Origin: Viridibacillus arvi
Lineage (GTDB): Bacteria; Bacillota; Bacilli; Bacillales_A; Planococcaceae
Direction of reading: 5' to 3'
NCBI RefSeq assembly: GCF_001274945.1
Contig: NZ_LILB01000005.1
Coordinates: 624,959-688,958, forward strand
Length of the DNA stretch: 64,000 nucleotides
Below the pieces are notes generated by a model, which was not told where the DNA came from, did no database searches, and saw only the letters and a program-made list of their open reading frames with translations. Position 1 is the stretch's first letter. Each line of letters begins with the position of its first letter. The translations under genes were made by a program, and so were the position numbers. Shown one piece after another: positions 35,706-47,027 of this stretch.

Positions 35706-36191
35706 CTATACTATGAACTTTGCAATTAGTAGCGAGATTAATGCAAAGGGGGTCTGTAATAAGAAACCCACTAGTAAGTACACACCTACCTGCTTAGGCG
35801 TGATTAAATTCTCTAGTATAAGCTTTCTAATACAGAACAAACAAAATGGTATTAAGATAACAACGGCGGTAATGACACCAGGAACATATTTTTTAAAGAT
35901 TACACTTTGCACAACATGCCCTATTCCGTTCGCAAGAAATACACCTGCGACTAATAGTGCAAAGAATTTTATAGGTAGTATTCCGATAAACCGTTTATTA
36001 TTTGCCGCTGTTACACAGCCAATCACTACGATAATCCATAATAAAATAAATGCAATAATAAATTCCTCAGTAGAAACGGAAAAAGGTAATTTCATAGTGA
36101 AATTTTCAACTGTTGCGATCTCCTCCAAATCATGAATAAAAAAAACAATAGGAAAAATCAATAAAAGTGATTTAATTTTAGAAACTCCCAT
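35706..36191 (-). CDS. HXXEE-domain membrane protein
   Basis: This 161-residue protein has five or so membrane segments and the HxxEE signature (FIHDLEEIA) near the N-terminus, plus a second conserved His region (NGIGHVVQSVIFKKYVPGV). These suggest a membrane metal-binding site, but the family has no known function. The start was set at the ATG with GGGGGAAG close upstream. It is convergent with the aldo/keto reductase gene. Confidence 0.82.
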   Translation of the reverse strand: MGVSKIKSLLLIFPIVFFIHDLEEIATVENFTMKLPFSVSTEEFIIAFILLWIIVVIGCVTAANNKRFIGILPIKFFALLVAGVFLANGIGHVVQSVIFKKYVPGVITAVVILIPFCLFCIRKLILENLITPKQVGVYLLVGFLLQTPFALISLLIAKFIV

Positions 36192-36262
36192 ACTTCCCCC
36201 TGTTTTCAAGCTATTTAAAATATTATTTTCAAACAATTAACATAAAATTTTACCATCGCTTA

Positions 36263-36307
36263 TATGAAAAAAAAGGTAGCTTCGAAAGAAACCTTTCAAA
36301 ACTACCT
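36263..36307 (-). terminator. Terminator downstream of yqkK
   Basis: AAGGTAG (36271-36277) pairs with CTACCTT (36301-36307), with further inner pairing, followed on the minus strand by a run of eight T. It would end the thiolase-yqkK transcript. Confidence 0.7.
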
Positions 36308-36402
36308 TCTAAATCACGCTATATAGTTAAACTACTAAACTTATGAAACTTCTATTATCCATTGATTCAATGCCGCTTTAAGCAAGCCAATCATGTCTTT
36401 TG

Positions 36403-36669
36403 TTAACTATTAAATTTCGACCCTTTATCTCCGTACTCATTCAATAACTCTTCAAACGATTTGTTCTTCTCTCGTTGTTTACGTTCAAATGCTAACTTTG
36501 CCTCGCGTTCATCTTGTGCTGCTTGCTCTTTTGCAACAAGGTCTTTTTTAGCAAGCTTTAATTTCTCTAACACATCACCATTAAGTTGGTCTTTTAATGT
36601 TAGTGCCTCACTTATTGCGGATTGTTGTTGTGCTGGTTGTTGTTTTTGTTGTTTTTTCTTTTTAGCCAT
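36403..36669 (-). CDS. yqkK: YqkK-like small charged protein (DUF3886)
   Basis: An 88-residue protein with a basic Lys/Gln-rich N-terminus (MAKKKKQQKQQPAQQQS), a Lys/Glu-rich helical middle, and the conserved ending REKNKSFEELLNEYG. It matches B. subtilis YqkK in pattern and neighbourhood. The function is unknown; it probably forms one long helix. The ATG at 36669 has AAGGAGA 6-7 bases upstream. Confidence 0.8.
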   Translation of the reverse strand: MAKKKKQQKQQPAQQQSAISEALTLKDQLNGDVLEKLKLAKKDLVAKEQAAQDEREAKLAFERKQREKNKSFEELLNEYGDKGSKFNS

Positions 36670-36683
36670 GGTCAATCTCCTTC

Positions 36684-37868
36684 TTACGTTCTTTTTACAA
36701 TTGTTGCAACACCTTGCCCTCCACCTATACAGAGTGTAGCAAGACCCGTTTTAACATCTCGCTTCTCCATTTCGTGAAGTAGTGTTACTAATATTCTAGC
36801 ACCACTTGCACCAATTGGGTGACCTAAAGCGATTGCACCACCATTAACATTTAACTTCTCATGGTCAAAATGCAATTCTCGATCAACTGCAATTGATTGT
36901 GCTGCGAATGCTTCATTTGCTTCAATTAAGTCAATTTGCCCTAGTTCTAGTTGTCCTTTCGTTAAGGCTTTTTGTACTGCCCCCACAGGACCACTTCCCA
37001 TTACTGCTGGATCTACACCTACGCTTGCGTTTGATACAACCGTTGCAATTGACTTAATGCCCAACTCATCGGCTTTAGCTTTTGACATTACTACAACTGC
37101 CGCTGCGCCGTCATTAATACCAGAAGCATTTCCCGCTGTCACAGATCCTTCTTTTTTAAACGCAGGTCGTAGCTTCCCTAACTTCTCTGCTGAAGTTCCC
37201 GGCTTTACATACTCATCTGTATCAAATACGACTGGTTCTCCCTTGCGTTGAGGAATTTCTACTGCGACAATTTCTTCTTTAAATTTCCCCGCTTCTATCG
37301 CTGTTGTCGCTCTTTCTTGGGAACGCGCCGAGAAACTATCTTGCTCTGCACGAGAAATTGCATATTGGTCACATAAATTTTCAGCTGTAATACCCATATG
37401 ATAGTCATTAAATGCACACCATAAGCCATCAGTAATCATACTATCAATTACCTTCTGATTGCCCATACGGAAACCTTCACGTGCGTTATTCAATAAATAC
37501 GGTGCTTGGCTCATATTTTCCATCCCGCCTGCTACGATGATATCTGCATCGCCTGCAATGATGGCTTGTGTTGCTAAATGAACAGCTTTTAGACCTGACC
37601 CACAAACTTTATTTATAGTTAAGGCAGGTACCTCTTTTGGAAGTCCTGCAAATATAGCCGCTTGACGTGCTGGATTTTGACCTAGACCAGCTTGTAATAC
37701 ATTCCCCATGATCACTTCATCTACTTGTTCAAAAGGCACCCCTACCTTTGACAACGCTTCTTTTATAACAATTGCACCAAGTTTTGTTGCAGGTACATCC
37801 TTTAACGTTCCTTGGAAACTCCCAATTGCTGTACGTACAGCACTTACAATTACAACTTCAGTTGTCAT
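36684..37868 (-). CDS. Acetyl-CoA acetyltransferase (thiolase)
   Basis: This 394-residue thiolase condenses two acetyl-CoA to acetoacetyl-CoA or runs the reverse reaction. The acyl-binding Cys89 is in [12 protein letters not shown]; His is in [13 protein letters not shown]; the second Cys is in [13 protein letters not shown] lies just before the ATG. The divergent neighbour encodes HMG-CoA lyase, which releases acetoacetate and acetyl-CoA, so the pair fits leucine or ketone-body breakdown. Biosynthetic and degradative thiolases cannot be told apart here. Confidence 0.93.
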   Translation of the reverse strand: MTTEVVIVSAVRTAIGSFQGTLKDVPATKLGAIVIKEALSKVGVPFEQVDEVIMGNVLQAGLGQNPARQAAIFAGLPKEVPALTINKVCGSGLKAVHLATQAIIAGDADIIVAGGMENMSQAPYLLNNAREGFRMGNQKVIDSMITDGLWCAFNDYHMGITAENLCDQYAISRAEQDSFSARSQERATTAIEAGKFKEEIVAVEIPQRKGEPVVFDTDEYVKPGTSAEKLGKLRPAFKKEGSVTAGNASGINDGAAAVVVMSKAKADELGIKSIATVVSNASVGVDPAVMGSGPVGAVQKALTKGQLELGQIDLIEANEAFAAQSIAVDRELHFDHEKLNVNGGAIALGHPIGASGARILVTLLHEMEKRDVKTGLATLCIGGGQGVATIVKRT

Positions 37869-37950
37869 AATTATTCCCCCTTATTTAAGTACGAATTTAT
37901 TTGCTAATATGTACATCCCTTCCTTACAATGGAATATAGGAGGGGATGTT

Positions 37951-38847
37951 ATGTTCAGTTTACCAAATAATGCGACAATTATCGAGGTAGGTCCAAGAGA
38001 TGGATTACAAAATGAAAAAAACTTAATTGAGACAAATGTGAAGCTCAATTTCATTAAATGTTTGCAGGATGCCGGCATTATAGAAATGGAGTTAACTTCT
38101 TTTGTCTCACCAAAATGGGTACCACAAATGGCGGATGCAGAAAAAATAGTAAAGAACATTACTAAAGTGGGTCGACAATTTGTCTTAGCACCGAATGCTA
38201 CAGGGGTGGAGCGTGCGATGGAGAACGGCGCAGATGCCATTGCCGTTTTTGTTGGAGTTAGTCATACATTTAATAAAAAAAATATTAATAAAAATACTGA
38301 CGAAGCTATGGATAGTTTAGCACCTGTCGTGGCAAAACTGAAAGAGCAAGGAAAATTTGTACGTGCATGTATTTCAACTGCTTTTTATTGTCCATATGAA
38401 GGGAAAATTGAAGTTGAAGACACAATTTCTTTATGTAAAGTATTTGCGAGTTGGGGTGTGGATGAGTTAAGTGTAGCAGATACAATTGGCATGGCTAATC
38501 CGGTAGAAAGTTATACACTATTTAAGCGTTTAAAAGAAGAATTACCTAACTTACTTTTGACTGCCCATTTTCACGATACACGAAAAATGGCGCTAGCAAA
38601 TATATATGCTGCATTACAAGCTGGTGTAGATCGATTTGATACATCAGCGGGTGGTCTTGGAGGTTGTCCTTTTGCGAAAGGTGCTACAGGAAATGTTGCA
38701 ACAGAAGATGTTGTACATATGCTAGAAAGTATAGGAGTTCACACAGGGATTGATGTCGAAAAAGTTTGCGAAGCGGCAAAAATTGTCGAACCTTTAATAT
38801 CCGGAACAATTGACAGTGGTCAGTTCCGGCTCTTTAAGCAAAAGTAG
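37951..38847 (+). CDS. Hydroxymethylglutaryl-CoA lyase
   Basis: HMG-CoA lyase (YngG/MvaB/HmgL type) splits HMG-CoA into acetoacetate and acetyl-CoA, the last step of leucine breakdown. The 298-residue TIM-barrel protein has the catalytic EVGPRDGLQNE, metal-binding HFHDTR, and the active-site Cys in GGLGGCPFAKGATGN. AGGAGGGG lies 5 bases before the ATG. The other leucine-degradation genes are not in the window. Confidence 0.93.
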   Translation: MFSLPNNATIIEVGPRDGLQNEKNLIETNVKLNFIKCLQDAGIIEMELTSFVSPKWVPQMADAEKIVKNITKVGRQFVLAPNATGVERAMENGADAIAVFVGVSHTFNKKNINKNTDEAMDSLAPVVAKLKEQGKFVRACISTAFYCPYEGKIEVEDTISLCKVFASWGVDELSVADTIGMANPVESYTLFKRLKEELPNLLLTAHFHDTRKMALANIYAALQAGVDRFDTSAGGLGGCPFAKGATGNVATEDVVHMLESIGVHTGIDVEKVCEAAKIVEPLISGTIDSGQFRLFKQK

Positions 38848-38860
38848 AGGAGTGATGATC

Positions 38861-39811
38861 ATGAAAAAACGTTTGCTTTGGATTCTCGGGCTTATTTCGG
38901 GTACTCTTGGTGCCATTACAGCCATTCTCGGATACTTATTTTCAAGTAGTATTATGTATATGAAGAACAAAGATGCAGACTTCATATTGCAACGGGAAAA
39001 GGAAGCAAAGCGTTTTGACGAAGTTTGGTTTGAGCATGTAAATAAGGAAGAGATGTGGGTTGATTCCCCTAATGGCTATTCAATTAAAGCCATCCACTTC
39101 CAACCTTTGCAAACAAATAACACGATTATTATTTGCCATGGTGTTACGGAAAATAAGATTAATTCCGTTAAATATGCTCGTCTTTTTGAGCGCTTAGGCT
39201 TTAACTCAGTCGTTTATGATCATCGTAGACATGGTGACTCTGGTGGCAAAACAACAAGTTATGGGCATTACGAAAAATATGATTTACAAGCAGTTATGAA
39301 AACTTTAAAACAAAAGCTAGGTGGTGAAGGTATAATCGGTGTACAAGGAGAATCTATGGGTGCTGCAACAACATTATTATACGCTGGTACATTAGAGGAC
39401 GAAGCCGACTTCTACATTTCTGATTGTGCCTTTTCCGATTTCTCAGAGCAATTATACTACTTGATGATGAAACAAACACCACTACGTAACAGTATAGCCA
39501 TAAAACTTGCTGGTATATTCTTAAGGATGCGTGATGGATACTCTTTAAAAAGTATTTCACCTAAAGAGGCTGTAACTAAAATTGAAAAGCCAGTCCTGTT
39601 TATTCACAGTCTACCAGATGACTTCATCTTACCTGAAATGACAATTGAAATGTATAGCTTAAAGCCTGGTCCTAAAAAGTTAAAACTTTTTGATGTAGGT
39701 CCTCATGCACAATCCTTTAATATGAACCCTGAAGCCTATGAACTGTTGGTCGCAGATTTTTTAAAAGAGTTTGTCTTCAAAGATAAAGACAAAAAAATAG
39801 CACTCAATTGA
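38861..39811 (+). CDS. Membrane-anchored alpha/beta hydrolase
   Basis: This 316-residue hydrolase has an N-terminal membrane anchor (residues 5-28) and an alpha/beta hydrolase domain with Ser in VQGESMGAA, Asp in HSLPDDFIL and His in VGPHAQSF. The pattern is that of the serine aminopeptidase/YqkD-type hydrolases. GAGGAG lies 8 bases before the ATG at 38861. It follows the HMG-CoA lyase gene by 13 bases and is probably co-transcribed with it. The substrate is unknown. Confidence 0.88.
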   Translation: MKKRLLWILGLISGTLGAITAILGYLFSSSIMYMKNKDADFILQREKEAKRFDEVWFEHVNKEEMWVDSPNGYSIKAIHFQPLQTNNTIIICHGVTENKINSVKYARLFERLGFNSVVYDHRRHGDSGGKTTSYGHYEKYDLQAVMKTLKQKLGGEGIIGVQGESMGAATTLLYAGTLEDEADFYISDCAFSDFSEQLYYLMMKQTPLRNSIAIKLAGIFLRMRDGYSLKSISPKEAVTKIEKPVLFIHSLPDDFILPEMTIEMYSLKPGPKKLKLFDVGPHAQSFNMNPEAYELLVADFLKEFVFKDKDKKIALN

Positions 39812-39823
39812 GTGCTATTTTTT
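39792..39823. terminator. Bidirectional terminator between convergent genes
   Basis: A perfect 16-bp palindromic stem (39792-39807 with 39808-39823) starts in A and ends in T. It contains the hydrolase stop codon and reaches the yneF stop. Confidence 0.92.
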
Positions 39824-40043
39824 ATTTACCGCTTAATTTATTCATTGAGTTCATCATTTGTTTGATTTGTTTTTCAGACGGTTTACGGCCCATTTGAGAC
39901 ATCATTACTCGTAGCATCTGTTCGTTAATAGGTGGGTTGTCTTTTAAGTATTTCATCATATATTGACGGGCAACAAAGAAACCTATAGCTACTCCTGCTA
40001 TTAATGCCACGATAACAAGTATAATCCATAACGTAGTATTCAC
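39822..40043 (-). CDS. yneF: YneF family (UPF0154) membrane protein
   Basis: A 73-residue protein with one membrane segment ([18 protein letters not shown]) and the conserved tail [20 protein letters not shown], then [12 protein letters not shown]. The function is unknown; the family is conserved across Firmicutes. The start is GTG at 40043 with GGAGGAGG 7 bases upstream. Its place between sirA and a convergent gene fits the B. subtilis tkt-yneE-yneF order. Confidence 0.88.
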   Translation of the reverse strand: MNTTLWIILVIVALIAGVAIGFFVARQYMMKYLKDNPPINEQMLRVMMSQMGRKPSEKQIKQMMNSMNKLSGK

Positions 40044-40136
40044 TGGTTTTCCTCCTCCAAGTTTCATATGCGAGAAAACTATCTCCAACAAGGATTATAC
40101 AATAAAAAACCACTACATACTACTGTTTGCCAAGAT

Positions 40137-40577
40137 TTATCGTCTTTCGTGCGAATGGAATTTAAGCGGTTTTAACCAACCACATTCCATTTCATCTTTA
40201 TTAAATCCGATAAAGCAATCACTTAATTTTGATAATGTTGCAAATAAGTCTAATTCTAGCATGCGTGACCCAACACAGACAACAGCTATGTAATAAGGAA
40301 AAATATCAATTTGGATTTCCCCCTTAAATTCATTCATTAAAAAGATTTGATGATCCTTCGTTTGAATGCCTGAAAAGCTATTACCTAATTGTTGTTGAAT
40401 GATTAGTTCAATTTCCATCATATCCAATGGCTCACATAAATAGGAGATCTCTTGCGTCGGATGCATTGCATGCTCATACGTATTTGAGGATTGAATTAAA
40501 TCGAATAGTAAACGTTCTCTACCATAAACAAAAGCCTGATGTTTCTTTTTCACATGAAAGATTGAGTATATTCGCAA
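40137..40577 (-). CDS. sirA: Sporulation inhibitor of replication protein SirA
   Basis: SirA (YneE) binds domain I of DnaA and blocks new replication rounds when cells commit to sporulation. The 146-residue protein matches in key places: YGRERLLFDLIQ near the start (compare YFGRES in B. subtilis) and CGWLKPLKF near the end (compare YGWLNPVK). The middle diverges. The start is a TTG at 40577 with GAGGAG 8 bases upstream. Position between tkt and yneF supports the call. Confidence 0.82.
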   Translation of the reverse strand: MRIYSIFHVKKKHQAFVYGRERLLFDLIQSSNTYEHAMHPTQEISYLCEPLDMMEIELIIQQQLGNSFSGIQTKDHQIFLMNEFKGEIQIDIFPYYIAVVCVGSRMLELDLFATLSKLSDCFIGFNKDEMECGWLKPLKFHSHERR

Positions 40578-40665
40578 GATTACCACTCCTCTCTTGTAAA
40601 CAGTATAGCAAAGATTGCAAGAACATTTTGTCAATTGACGTCCGATATAAAGCACTTTATTTGTC

Positions 40666-40702
40666 AAAAAAGAAAAAGTAGAGGAAAAAATCCTCTACTT
40701 TT
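40666..40702 (-). terminator. Terminator of tkt
   Basis: AAAAGTAGAGGA (40674-40685) pairs perfectly with TCCTCTACTTTT (40691-40702), followed on the minus strand by a T-rich run. Confidence 0.88.
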
Positions 40703-40721
40703 CAATATTATCGCTATTTTT

Positions 40722-42722
40722 TTAAGCAAATAATGCTTTTACTTTTGAAACAACATTTTCTACAGTGAAGCCATATTCTTTCATAACAATTTCACCTGGC
40801 GCACTTGCACCAAATTTATCAATTGCTAGAACATCACCTTCAAAGCCAGTATATTTATGCCAGCCGAATGATGAACCCATTTCAATTGCTAAACGTTTTG
40901 TAATTGTTTTTGGTAATACTGCTTCTTTATATGCTGCATCTTGAGCTTCAAAACGATCGAATGATGGCATAGAAACAACCGATACATCGATACCTTCAAC
41001 TGCTAGTTGTTTTTGAGCTTCTATAGCAAGGCTAACTTCTGATCCAGTTGCTAAAATTAGTGCATCCGCTACTTCTTTAGTTGATTTTGAAACAACATAA
41101 GCGCCTTTAGCTACACCTTCGGCAGCAAGTGAAGCTGAGTTTTCAGATACAGGTAAGTTTTGACGAGAAAGCACTAAAACTGTTGGTTGGTTTTTAGATG
41201 ATACAGCTAATTTCCAAGCTTCCGCAGATTCGTTTGCATCAGCAGGACGAATTACAGAAAGATTTGGCATAGCACGTAATGCAGCTAAATGTTCAACAGG
41301 TTCATGTGTTGGACCATCTTCACCAACAGCAATACTGTCATGAGTAAATACATATGTTACAGGTAGTCCCATTAATGCAGATAGACGAATCGCTGGACGT
41401 ACATAGTCACTGAAGACGAAGAATGTACCACCAAAGACGTTTACACCACCATGAAGTGCCATACCGTTTAAAGCTGCACCCATAGCAAATTCTCGAACAC
41501 CAAACCAAATGTTACGTCCTTCTGGTGTTTCTGCTGTGAAATCGCCAGCATCTTTCATGTATGTTTTATTTGATCCAGCTAAATCCGCACTTCCCCCAAA
41601 GAATGAAGGTGTGTTTTTTGCAAGTGCATTAATTACTTCACCAGAAGATGAACGTGTAGCAATAGATTTACCAGCTTCATAAACAGGTACTGCAGATGCG
41701 AAATCTTCAGGAAGTTCCCCATTCATCGCATTTACAAACTGTTCTGCAAGAGCAGGATATGCTTTTTTATAAGCTTCAAATTGTTCATTCCAAGTAGCTT
41801 CAGCAAGAGTTCCTTGAACATCAGCCGCTTGTTTGAATGTTGCATATACATCTTCAGGTACATGGAATGGTTCATGAGGCCATGAGTAGTGTTCTTTAGT
41901 AAGTTTCACTTCATCAGCACCTAGTGGCGAACCATGAGAGTCAGCTTTACCTGATTTGTTTGGAGATCCGTAGCCAATAACTGTTTTTACTTCAATAATA
42001 GTAGGTTGGCCATTATGAGCTTTTGCTTGTTCAATGGCCTTATTTATCGCTTCAATATCATTACCATCATCTACACGAATGTAGTTCCAGTTATATGATC
42101 CAAAACGTTTTTGAATGTTTTCAGAGAATGATTTATTTAGATCGCCATCTAAAGAAATATCATTGCTATCATATAGCACTATCAGTTTTTCAAGTTGTAA
42201 GTGACCCGCTAAAGAAATTGCCTCAGCAGCAACACCTTCCATCAAATCCCCATCACCACAAAGTGCAAATGTATAATGATCTACTACTTTATGTTCAGGC
42301 TTGTTATAAACGCCTGCAAGGTGACTTTCCGCCATTGCCACACCAACAGCCATTGCAATACCTTGTCCTAATGGTCCAGTTGTTGCTTCAACTCCAGCTG
42401 TATGACCATATTCTGGGTGACCAGGTGTTTTTGAATCCCATTGACGGAAGTTTTTGATTTCTTCCATTGGTAAATCATATCCACCTAAGTGTAATAGGCT
42501 ATACAAAAGCATAGAGCCATGACCTGCTGATAAAATAAAGCGATCGCGGTTAAACCATTTAGGGTTTGAAGGATTGTGACGAAGTTGTTTTGTCCAAAGA
42601 GTATAAGCCATTGGAGCAGCCCCCATTGGTAATCCTGGGTGACCTGAGTTAGCCTTTTCAATAGCATCAATTGACAAAGTTCGAATAGTGTTAATTGCAA
42701 GCTGATCTGCTTGTTGAGTCAT
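40722..42722 (-). CDS. tkt: Transketolase
   Basis: Transketolase moves two-carbon units between sugar phosphates in the pentose phosphate pathway, using thiamine diphosphate. The 666-residue protein has [20 protein letters not shown], the cofactor motif [18 protein letters not shown], and the pyrimidine-domain [20 protein letters not shown]. The ATG at 42722 is preferred; an ATG four codons upstream overlaps the AAAGGA ribosome binding site. Confidence 0.96.
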   Translation of the reverse strand: MTQQADQLAINTIRTLSIDAIEKANSGHPGLPMGAAPMAYTLWTKQLRHNPSNPKWFNRDRFILSAGHGSMLLYSLLHLGGYDLPMEEIKNFRQWDSKTPGHPEYGHTAGVEATTGPLGQGIAMAVGVAMAESHLAGVYNKPEHKVVDHYTFALCGDGDLMEGVAAEAISLAGHLQLEKLIVLYDSNDISLDGDLNKSFSENIQKRFGSYNWNYIRVDDGNDIEAINKAIEQAKAHNGQPTIIEVKTVIGYGSPNKSGKADSHGSPLGADEVKLTKEHYSWPHEPFHVPEDVYATFKQAADVQGTLAEATWNEQFEAYKKAYPALAEQFVNAMNGELPEDFASAVPVYEAGKSIATRSSSGEVINALAKNTPSFFGGSADLAGSNKTYMKDAGDFTAETPEGRNIWFGVREFAMGAALNGMALHGGVNVFGGTFFVFSDYVRPAIRLSALMGLPVTYVFTHDSIAVGEDGPTHEPVEHLAALRAMPNLSVIRPADANESAEAWKLAVSSKNQPTVLVLSRQNLPVSENSASLAAEGVAKGAYVVSKSTKEVADALILATGSEVSLAIEAQKQLAVEGIDVSVVSMPSFDRFEAQDAAYKEAVLPKTITKRLAIEMGSSFGWHKYTGFEGDVLAIDKFGASAPGEIVMKEYGFTVENVVSKVKALFA

Positions 42723-42815
42723 TTTAATAGACATCCTTTCTTAAGCTAAATAGTGTACTAATATATTTTAGTCAAAAATCTAATATAAAACAATGTTTTC
42801 TCTATAAATATGTGT

Positions 42816-43052
42816 TTAATTTAACCGATTATTCTTATTTTGTTTTTGACGTAACTTCTCAGGCGTTACTTCATTTCCCTCTGGATCGAAAACACGGACA
42901 TTTTCAATCGTCTCACGCATTGAAGTTCGGAAAGTGTCTAAATACTCTTTACGAAGTGTTGTTTGTTCTTTTGCTTCTTCTACAGTTAAACCTTGTGATT
43001 TTGATTTTTTCGAAAGTACACTTATACGTTGTAATTTTTCTTTTGATAACAT
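42816..43052 (-). CDS. ynzC: YnzC family (DUF896) protein
   Basis: This 78-residue helical protein of the DUF896/UPF0291 family has the signature RISVLSKKSKSQGLTVEEAK followed by EQTTLRKEYLDTFR. In B. subtilis YnzC is part of the LexA-regulated yneA-yneB-ynzC operon, and the order is the same here. Its exact function is not known. AAAGGTGAG precedes the ATG. Confidence 0.92.
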   Translation of the reverse strand: MLSKEKLQRISVLSKKSKSQGLTVEEAKEQTTLRKEYLDTFRTSMRETIENVRVFDPEGNEVTPEKLRQKQNKNNRLN

Positions 43053-43097
43053 TTATTTCTCACCTTTCATACAGACCTTAATACAAAGGTATGCAAA

Positions 43098-44086
<989 letters not shown>

Positions 44087-44117
44087 ACTTATTCTCCCCT
44101 TTTTCGAATACCTGTTC

Positions 44118-44184
44118 GGAATGTATGTTCTCAATATAAACCGAACGTTTGTTTTTGTCAACGGCTTTTTCGAACTTATGTTTG
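44118..44184. promoter_or_regulatory. SOS (LexA) operator region with three boxes
   Basis: Three matches to the B. subtilis SOS box CGAACRNRYGTTYC lie between yneA and lexA: 44118-44131 (11 of 14), 44142-44155 (12 of 14) and 44171-44184 (12 of 14). This is the arrangement known for the dinR/lexA-yneA control region and gives autoregulation of lexA and repression of yneA. Confidence 0.8.
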
Positions 44185-44252
44185 CACTGTTTGTTCGCTA
44201 ATGCTATACTATTAATAACTTTTACATAGTATGAGATAAAGAGGTGATTGGA

Positions 44253-44873
44253 TTGAAAAAAGTATCGAAAAGACAAGAAGATATATTGTCTTTCATCAAA
44301 GAGGAAGTTCGCACTAAAGGATACCCACCTTCCGTCCGTGAAATTGGTGAAGCAGTTGGTCTTGCATCAAGTTCTACAGTCCACGGACATCTTGCTAGAC
44401 TTGAGAGTAAAGGGCTGATTCGACGAGATCCAACGAAACCTCGTGCAATCGAAATTTTAGATCAGCAAGATTCAACAATCGCAAAACAAGGCGTTGTACA
44501 TGTACCGCTAGTTGGTAAAGTTACTGCAGGCCTTCCTATAACTGCAATTGAGAATATTGAAGAATACTTCCCTATTCCTGATTCTTATGGAACAACTGAA
44601 GATCAAATTTTCATGCTTGAAATTATGGGCGAATCTATGATCGAAGCTGGTATATTAGATGGAGACTATGTAATCGTGAAACAACAAGCAACCGCGAGTA
44701 ATGGTGAAATTGTTGTTGCGATGACAGAGGATAATGAAGCAACTGTAAAACGTTTTTTTAAAGAGGAATCTTATTTCCGCTTACAACCAGAAAACTCTTC
44801 TATGGAGCCAATTATTGTAGATCGAGTTTCCATCTTAGGAAAAGTAGTTGGTTTGTATCGTAACGTATTATAA
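44253..44873 (+). CDS. lexA: LexA SOS repressor
   Basis: LexA represses SOS genes and cuts itself when RecA filaments form. The 206-residue protein has an N-terminal winged helix ([20 protein letters not shown], then [19 protein letters not shown]), the cleavage site Ala92-Gly93, and the catalytic pair Ser128 and Lys166. The TTG at 44253 with GAGGTG 6 bases upstream is the start, giving nearly the same length as B. subtilis LexA. Confidence 0.96.
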   Translation: MKKVSKRQEDILSFIKEEVRTKGYPPSVREIGEAVGLASSSTVHGHLARLESKGLIRRDPTKPRAIEILDQQDSTIAKQGVVHVPLVGKVTAGLPITAIENIEEYFPIPDSYGTTEDQIFMLEIMGESMIEAGILDGDYVIVKQQATASNGEIVVAMTEDNEATVKRFFKEESYFRLQPENSSMEPIIVDRVSILGKVVGLYRNVL

Positions 44874-44888
44874 GCGACAACTATATCG

Positions 44889-44932
44889 GATTGTAGGAAT
44901 CAGTGAAATATTGATTCTTGCAATCTTTTTTT
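44889..44932 (+). terminator. Terminator of lexA
   Basis: GATTG...GAATCA (44889-44902) pairs with TGATTC...CAATC (44912-44925), followed by a T run. Confidence 0.85.
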
Positions 44933-45120
44933 ATATACATAACCAAAATATATGGTTCATATAATCGCACAATCTATATCACGCAGTCCCATATATCGTT
45001 ATCGTGATTTATTTTCTATTTCAGTTACTTTATGTATTATTTGATTACACAAAATGAAGATTTGAGAAATAAGTAAAGAAGACCATCAAGAAACAGAGTG
45101 TAAAAATCCCGTGGGTAAAT

Positions 45121-45146
45121 TGTGGGCAACATAAATACTGCCCACA
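45121..45146. other. Perfect 8-bp inverted repeat upstream of the glnA terminator
   Basis: TGTGGGCA (45121-45128) and TGCCCACA (45139-45146) are perfect inverse copies 10 bases apart in a gene-free gap. No T run follows, so it is not a standard terminator; it could be a protein-binding site or a stray hairpin. Confidence 0.4.
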
Positions 45147-45164
45147 CGGCGAGTTTTGGTGGAC

Positions 45165-45196
45165 AAAAAAAAACGTTGAAGCTTAGAGCCTCAACG
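45165..45196 (-). terminator. Terminator of glnA
   Basis: CGTTGA (45174-45179) pairs with TCAACG (45191-45196), with extra inner pairing, followed on the minus strand by a run of nine T. Confidence 0.85.
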
Positions 45197-45206
45197 GTTT
45201 TAACTA

Positions 45207-46541
45207 TTAATACATTTTCAAGTATTGGTCACGTTCCCATTGGTGAACTTGTGTGCGGAACATGTCAAACTCAATTTCTTTTGCTTCACGGAAGTTTTCA
45301 TAGATATGAGTTCCTAGTGCATCTTGAATTACTTTATCTTTTGCTAATGCTTGTAGTGCGTCATCAAGGTTGACTGGTAAGTTACCGATACCAGCTTCCT
45401 CACGTTCTTCAGCACTCATTACATAAATGTTGCGATCAACTGCTGGTGGTGGTGTTAATTGTTGTTCTATACCGTTAAGCCCTGATTCTAAAATAACAGC
45501 CATAGCTAAGTACGGATTAGCAGCTGGGTCAACTGAGCGAACTTCAATTCGAGTTGATAAGCCACGAGAAGCTGGAATACGTACTAATGGTGAGCGGTTT
45601 TGACCTGACCAAGCAATGTAACATGGTGCTTCGTATCCTGGTACTAATCGTTTGTAAGAATTTACTGTAGGGTTTGTAACTGCTGTAAAACCTTCAACAT
45701 GTTTTAAAACGCCAGCCATAAATTGCATAGCAGTTTCAGATAATTGCATTTCAGCTTTTTCATCGAAGAACATGTTTTGTTTTCCGTTAAATAGAGAAAC
45801 GTTACAGTGCATACCTGAACCACTTAAACCGAAGATTGGTTTTGGCATGAATGTCGCATGTAAGCCGTGTTTACGAGCAATTGTTTTAACAACCAATTTG
45901 AATGTTTGAATGTTATCACATGCTGTAATTGCATCAGCATATTTAAAGTCAATTTCGTGTTGACCTGGAGCAACTTCATGGTGAGAAGCTTCGATTTCAA
46001 AGCCCATTTCTTCAAGTTCTAATACAATATCTCGACGGCAATTTTCACCAAGGTCTGTTGGCGCTAAGTCGAAGTAACCACCGTGGTCATTTAATTCTAA
46101 TGTAGGTTCACCTTTTTCATCTAATTTGAATAAGAAGAATTCTGGCTCAGGTCCTAAGTTGAAGCTTGTGTAACCCATTTTTTCCATGCGGGCTAAGATA
46201 CGACGTAAATTGTTACGTGGGTCTCCTGCGAATGGAGTACCATTAGAATTGTATACGTCACAGATGAAGCGACAAACTGTCCCTTTACCAGTAGTCCATG
46301 GGAATACCATGAAAGTACTTAAGTCAGGATATAAGTACATATCTGATTCCTCAATACGAACGAAACCTTCAATAGAAGAACCATCGAACATCATTTTGTT
46401 ATCTAACGCTTTATCTAATTGACTTACAGGAATTTCAACATTTTTAATTGTCCCTAAAATGTCAGTAAATTGTAAACGGATAAACTTTACTTCTTTTTCA
46501 GCTACTAATCTCTTAATATCTTCTTTTGTAAATTTCCCCAC
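45207..46541 (-). CDS. glnA: Type I glutamine synthetase
   Basis: GlnA makes glutamine from glutamate and ammonia with ATP, and its feedback-inhibited form controls GlnR and TnrA. The 444-residue protein has the usual B. subtilis length, the FDGSSIEGF loop with Arg62 known for feedback inhibition, the ATP-site [15 protein letters not shown], and [20 protein letters not shown]. The GTG at 46541 has GGAGAG 8 bases upstream; the GTG at 46550 lies next to it. It is second in the glnRA operon. Confidence 0.96.
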   Translation of the reverse strand: MGKFTKEDIKRLVAEKEVKFIRLQFTDILGTIKNVEIPVSQLDKALDNKMMFDGSSIEGFVRIEESDMYLYPDLSTFMVFPWTTGKGTVCRFICDVYNSNGTPFAGDPRNNLRRILARMEKMGYTSFNLGPEPEFFLFKLDEKGEPTLELNDHGGYFDLAPTDLGENCRRDIVLELEEMGFEIEASHHEVAPGQHEIDFKYADAITACDNIQTFKLVVKTIARKHGLHATFMPKPIFGLSGSGMHCNVSLFNGKQNMFFDEKAEMQLSETAMQFMAGVLKHVEGFTAVTNPTVNSYKRLVPGYEAPCYIAWSGQNRSPLVRIPASRGLSTRIEVRSVDPAANPYLAMAVILESGLNGIEQQLTPPPAVDRNIYVMSAEEREEAGIGNLPVNLDDALQALAKDKVIQDALGTHIYENFREAKEIEFDMFRTQVHQWERDQYLKMY

Positions 46542-46586
46542 TCGATTCACTCTCCATGTAATAAATTTTATATTTTACTCAGTTTC

Positions 46587-46970
46587 TTATTGAAAGAAAC
46601 GTGATAAATCCCCTTGACGGATAGATGTTTTTTGAAGACGTTGTGCTTGTTGCATCTCTTCTCTTAGAATGCGACGTAAATCCGCATCCGTTATGTCTTT
46701 TTTACCTAAATTCGCGATTGCTGGTTCATTTTTTAAAGCAAATACTTTTTTGATACCTGCCATATTAATACCCTGCTCCAACAAGTCTTTAATTTCAAGC
46801 AATGAATCGACATCATTTAAGGAGAACATCCGACGATTGCCTTCTGTTCTTGCAGGTTCGATTAAATTATGTTCTTCATAATATCGAATCTGACGAGCCG
46901 TTAAGTCTGTCAATTGCATGACTATACTAATTGGAAGTAATGGCATTGATCTTCGTATTTCACGACTCAT
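46587..46970 (-). CDS. glnR: Glutamine-responsive MerR-type repressor GlnR
   Basis: GlnR represses glnRA and other nitrogen genes when glutamine is abundant. The 127-residue protein has an N-terminal MerR winged helix ([40 protein letters not shown]) and the C-terminal tail [10 protein letters not shown] that senses feedback-inhibited GlnA. The ATG at 46970 lies 6 bases after AAGGTG; a GTG at 46979 overlaps that site. Confidence 0.95.
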   Translation of the reverse strand: MSREIRRSMPLLPISIVMQLTDLTARQIRYYEEHNLIEPARTEGNRRMFSLNDVDSLLEIKDLLEQGINMAGIKKVFALKNEPAIANLGKKDITDADLRRILREEMQQAQRLQKTSIRQGDLSRFFQ

Positions 46971-46998
46971 ATCATTCACCTTCCCCTTTACAATTCAA

Positions 46999-47027
46999 AT
47001 AATACATTATGTTAGGTTTTCTGTCAA
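46999..47027 (-). promoter_or_regulatory. Sigma-A promoter of glnRA
   Basis: On the minus strand TTGACA (47022-47027) and TATTAT (46999-47004) are 17 bases apart, about 30 bases before the glnR start codon. Confidence 0.85.

Noticed and set aside
38794-38985. Minus-strand frame across the HMG-CoA lyase/hydrolase junction
   Set aside because: Lies antisense to two well-supported genes and has no ribosome binding site.
42023-42457. Long plus-strand frame inside tkt
   Set aside because: Antisense shadow of tkt, with His/Tyr/Gln-rich composition typical of such shadows.
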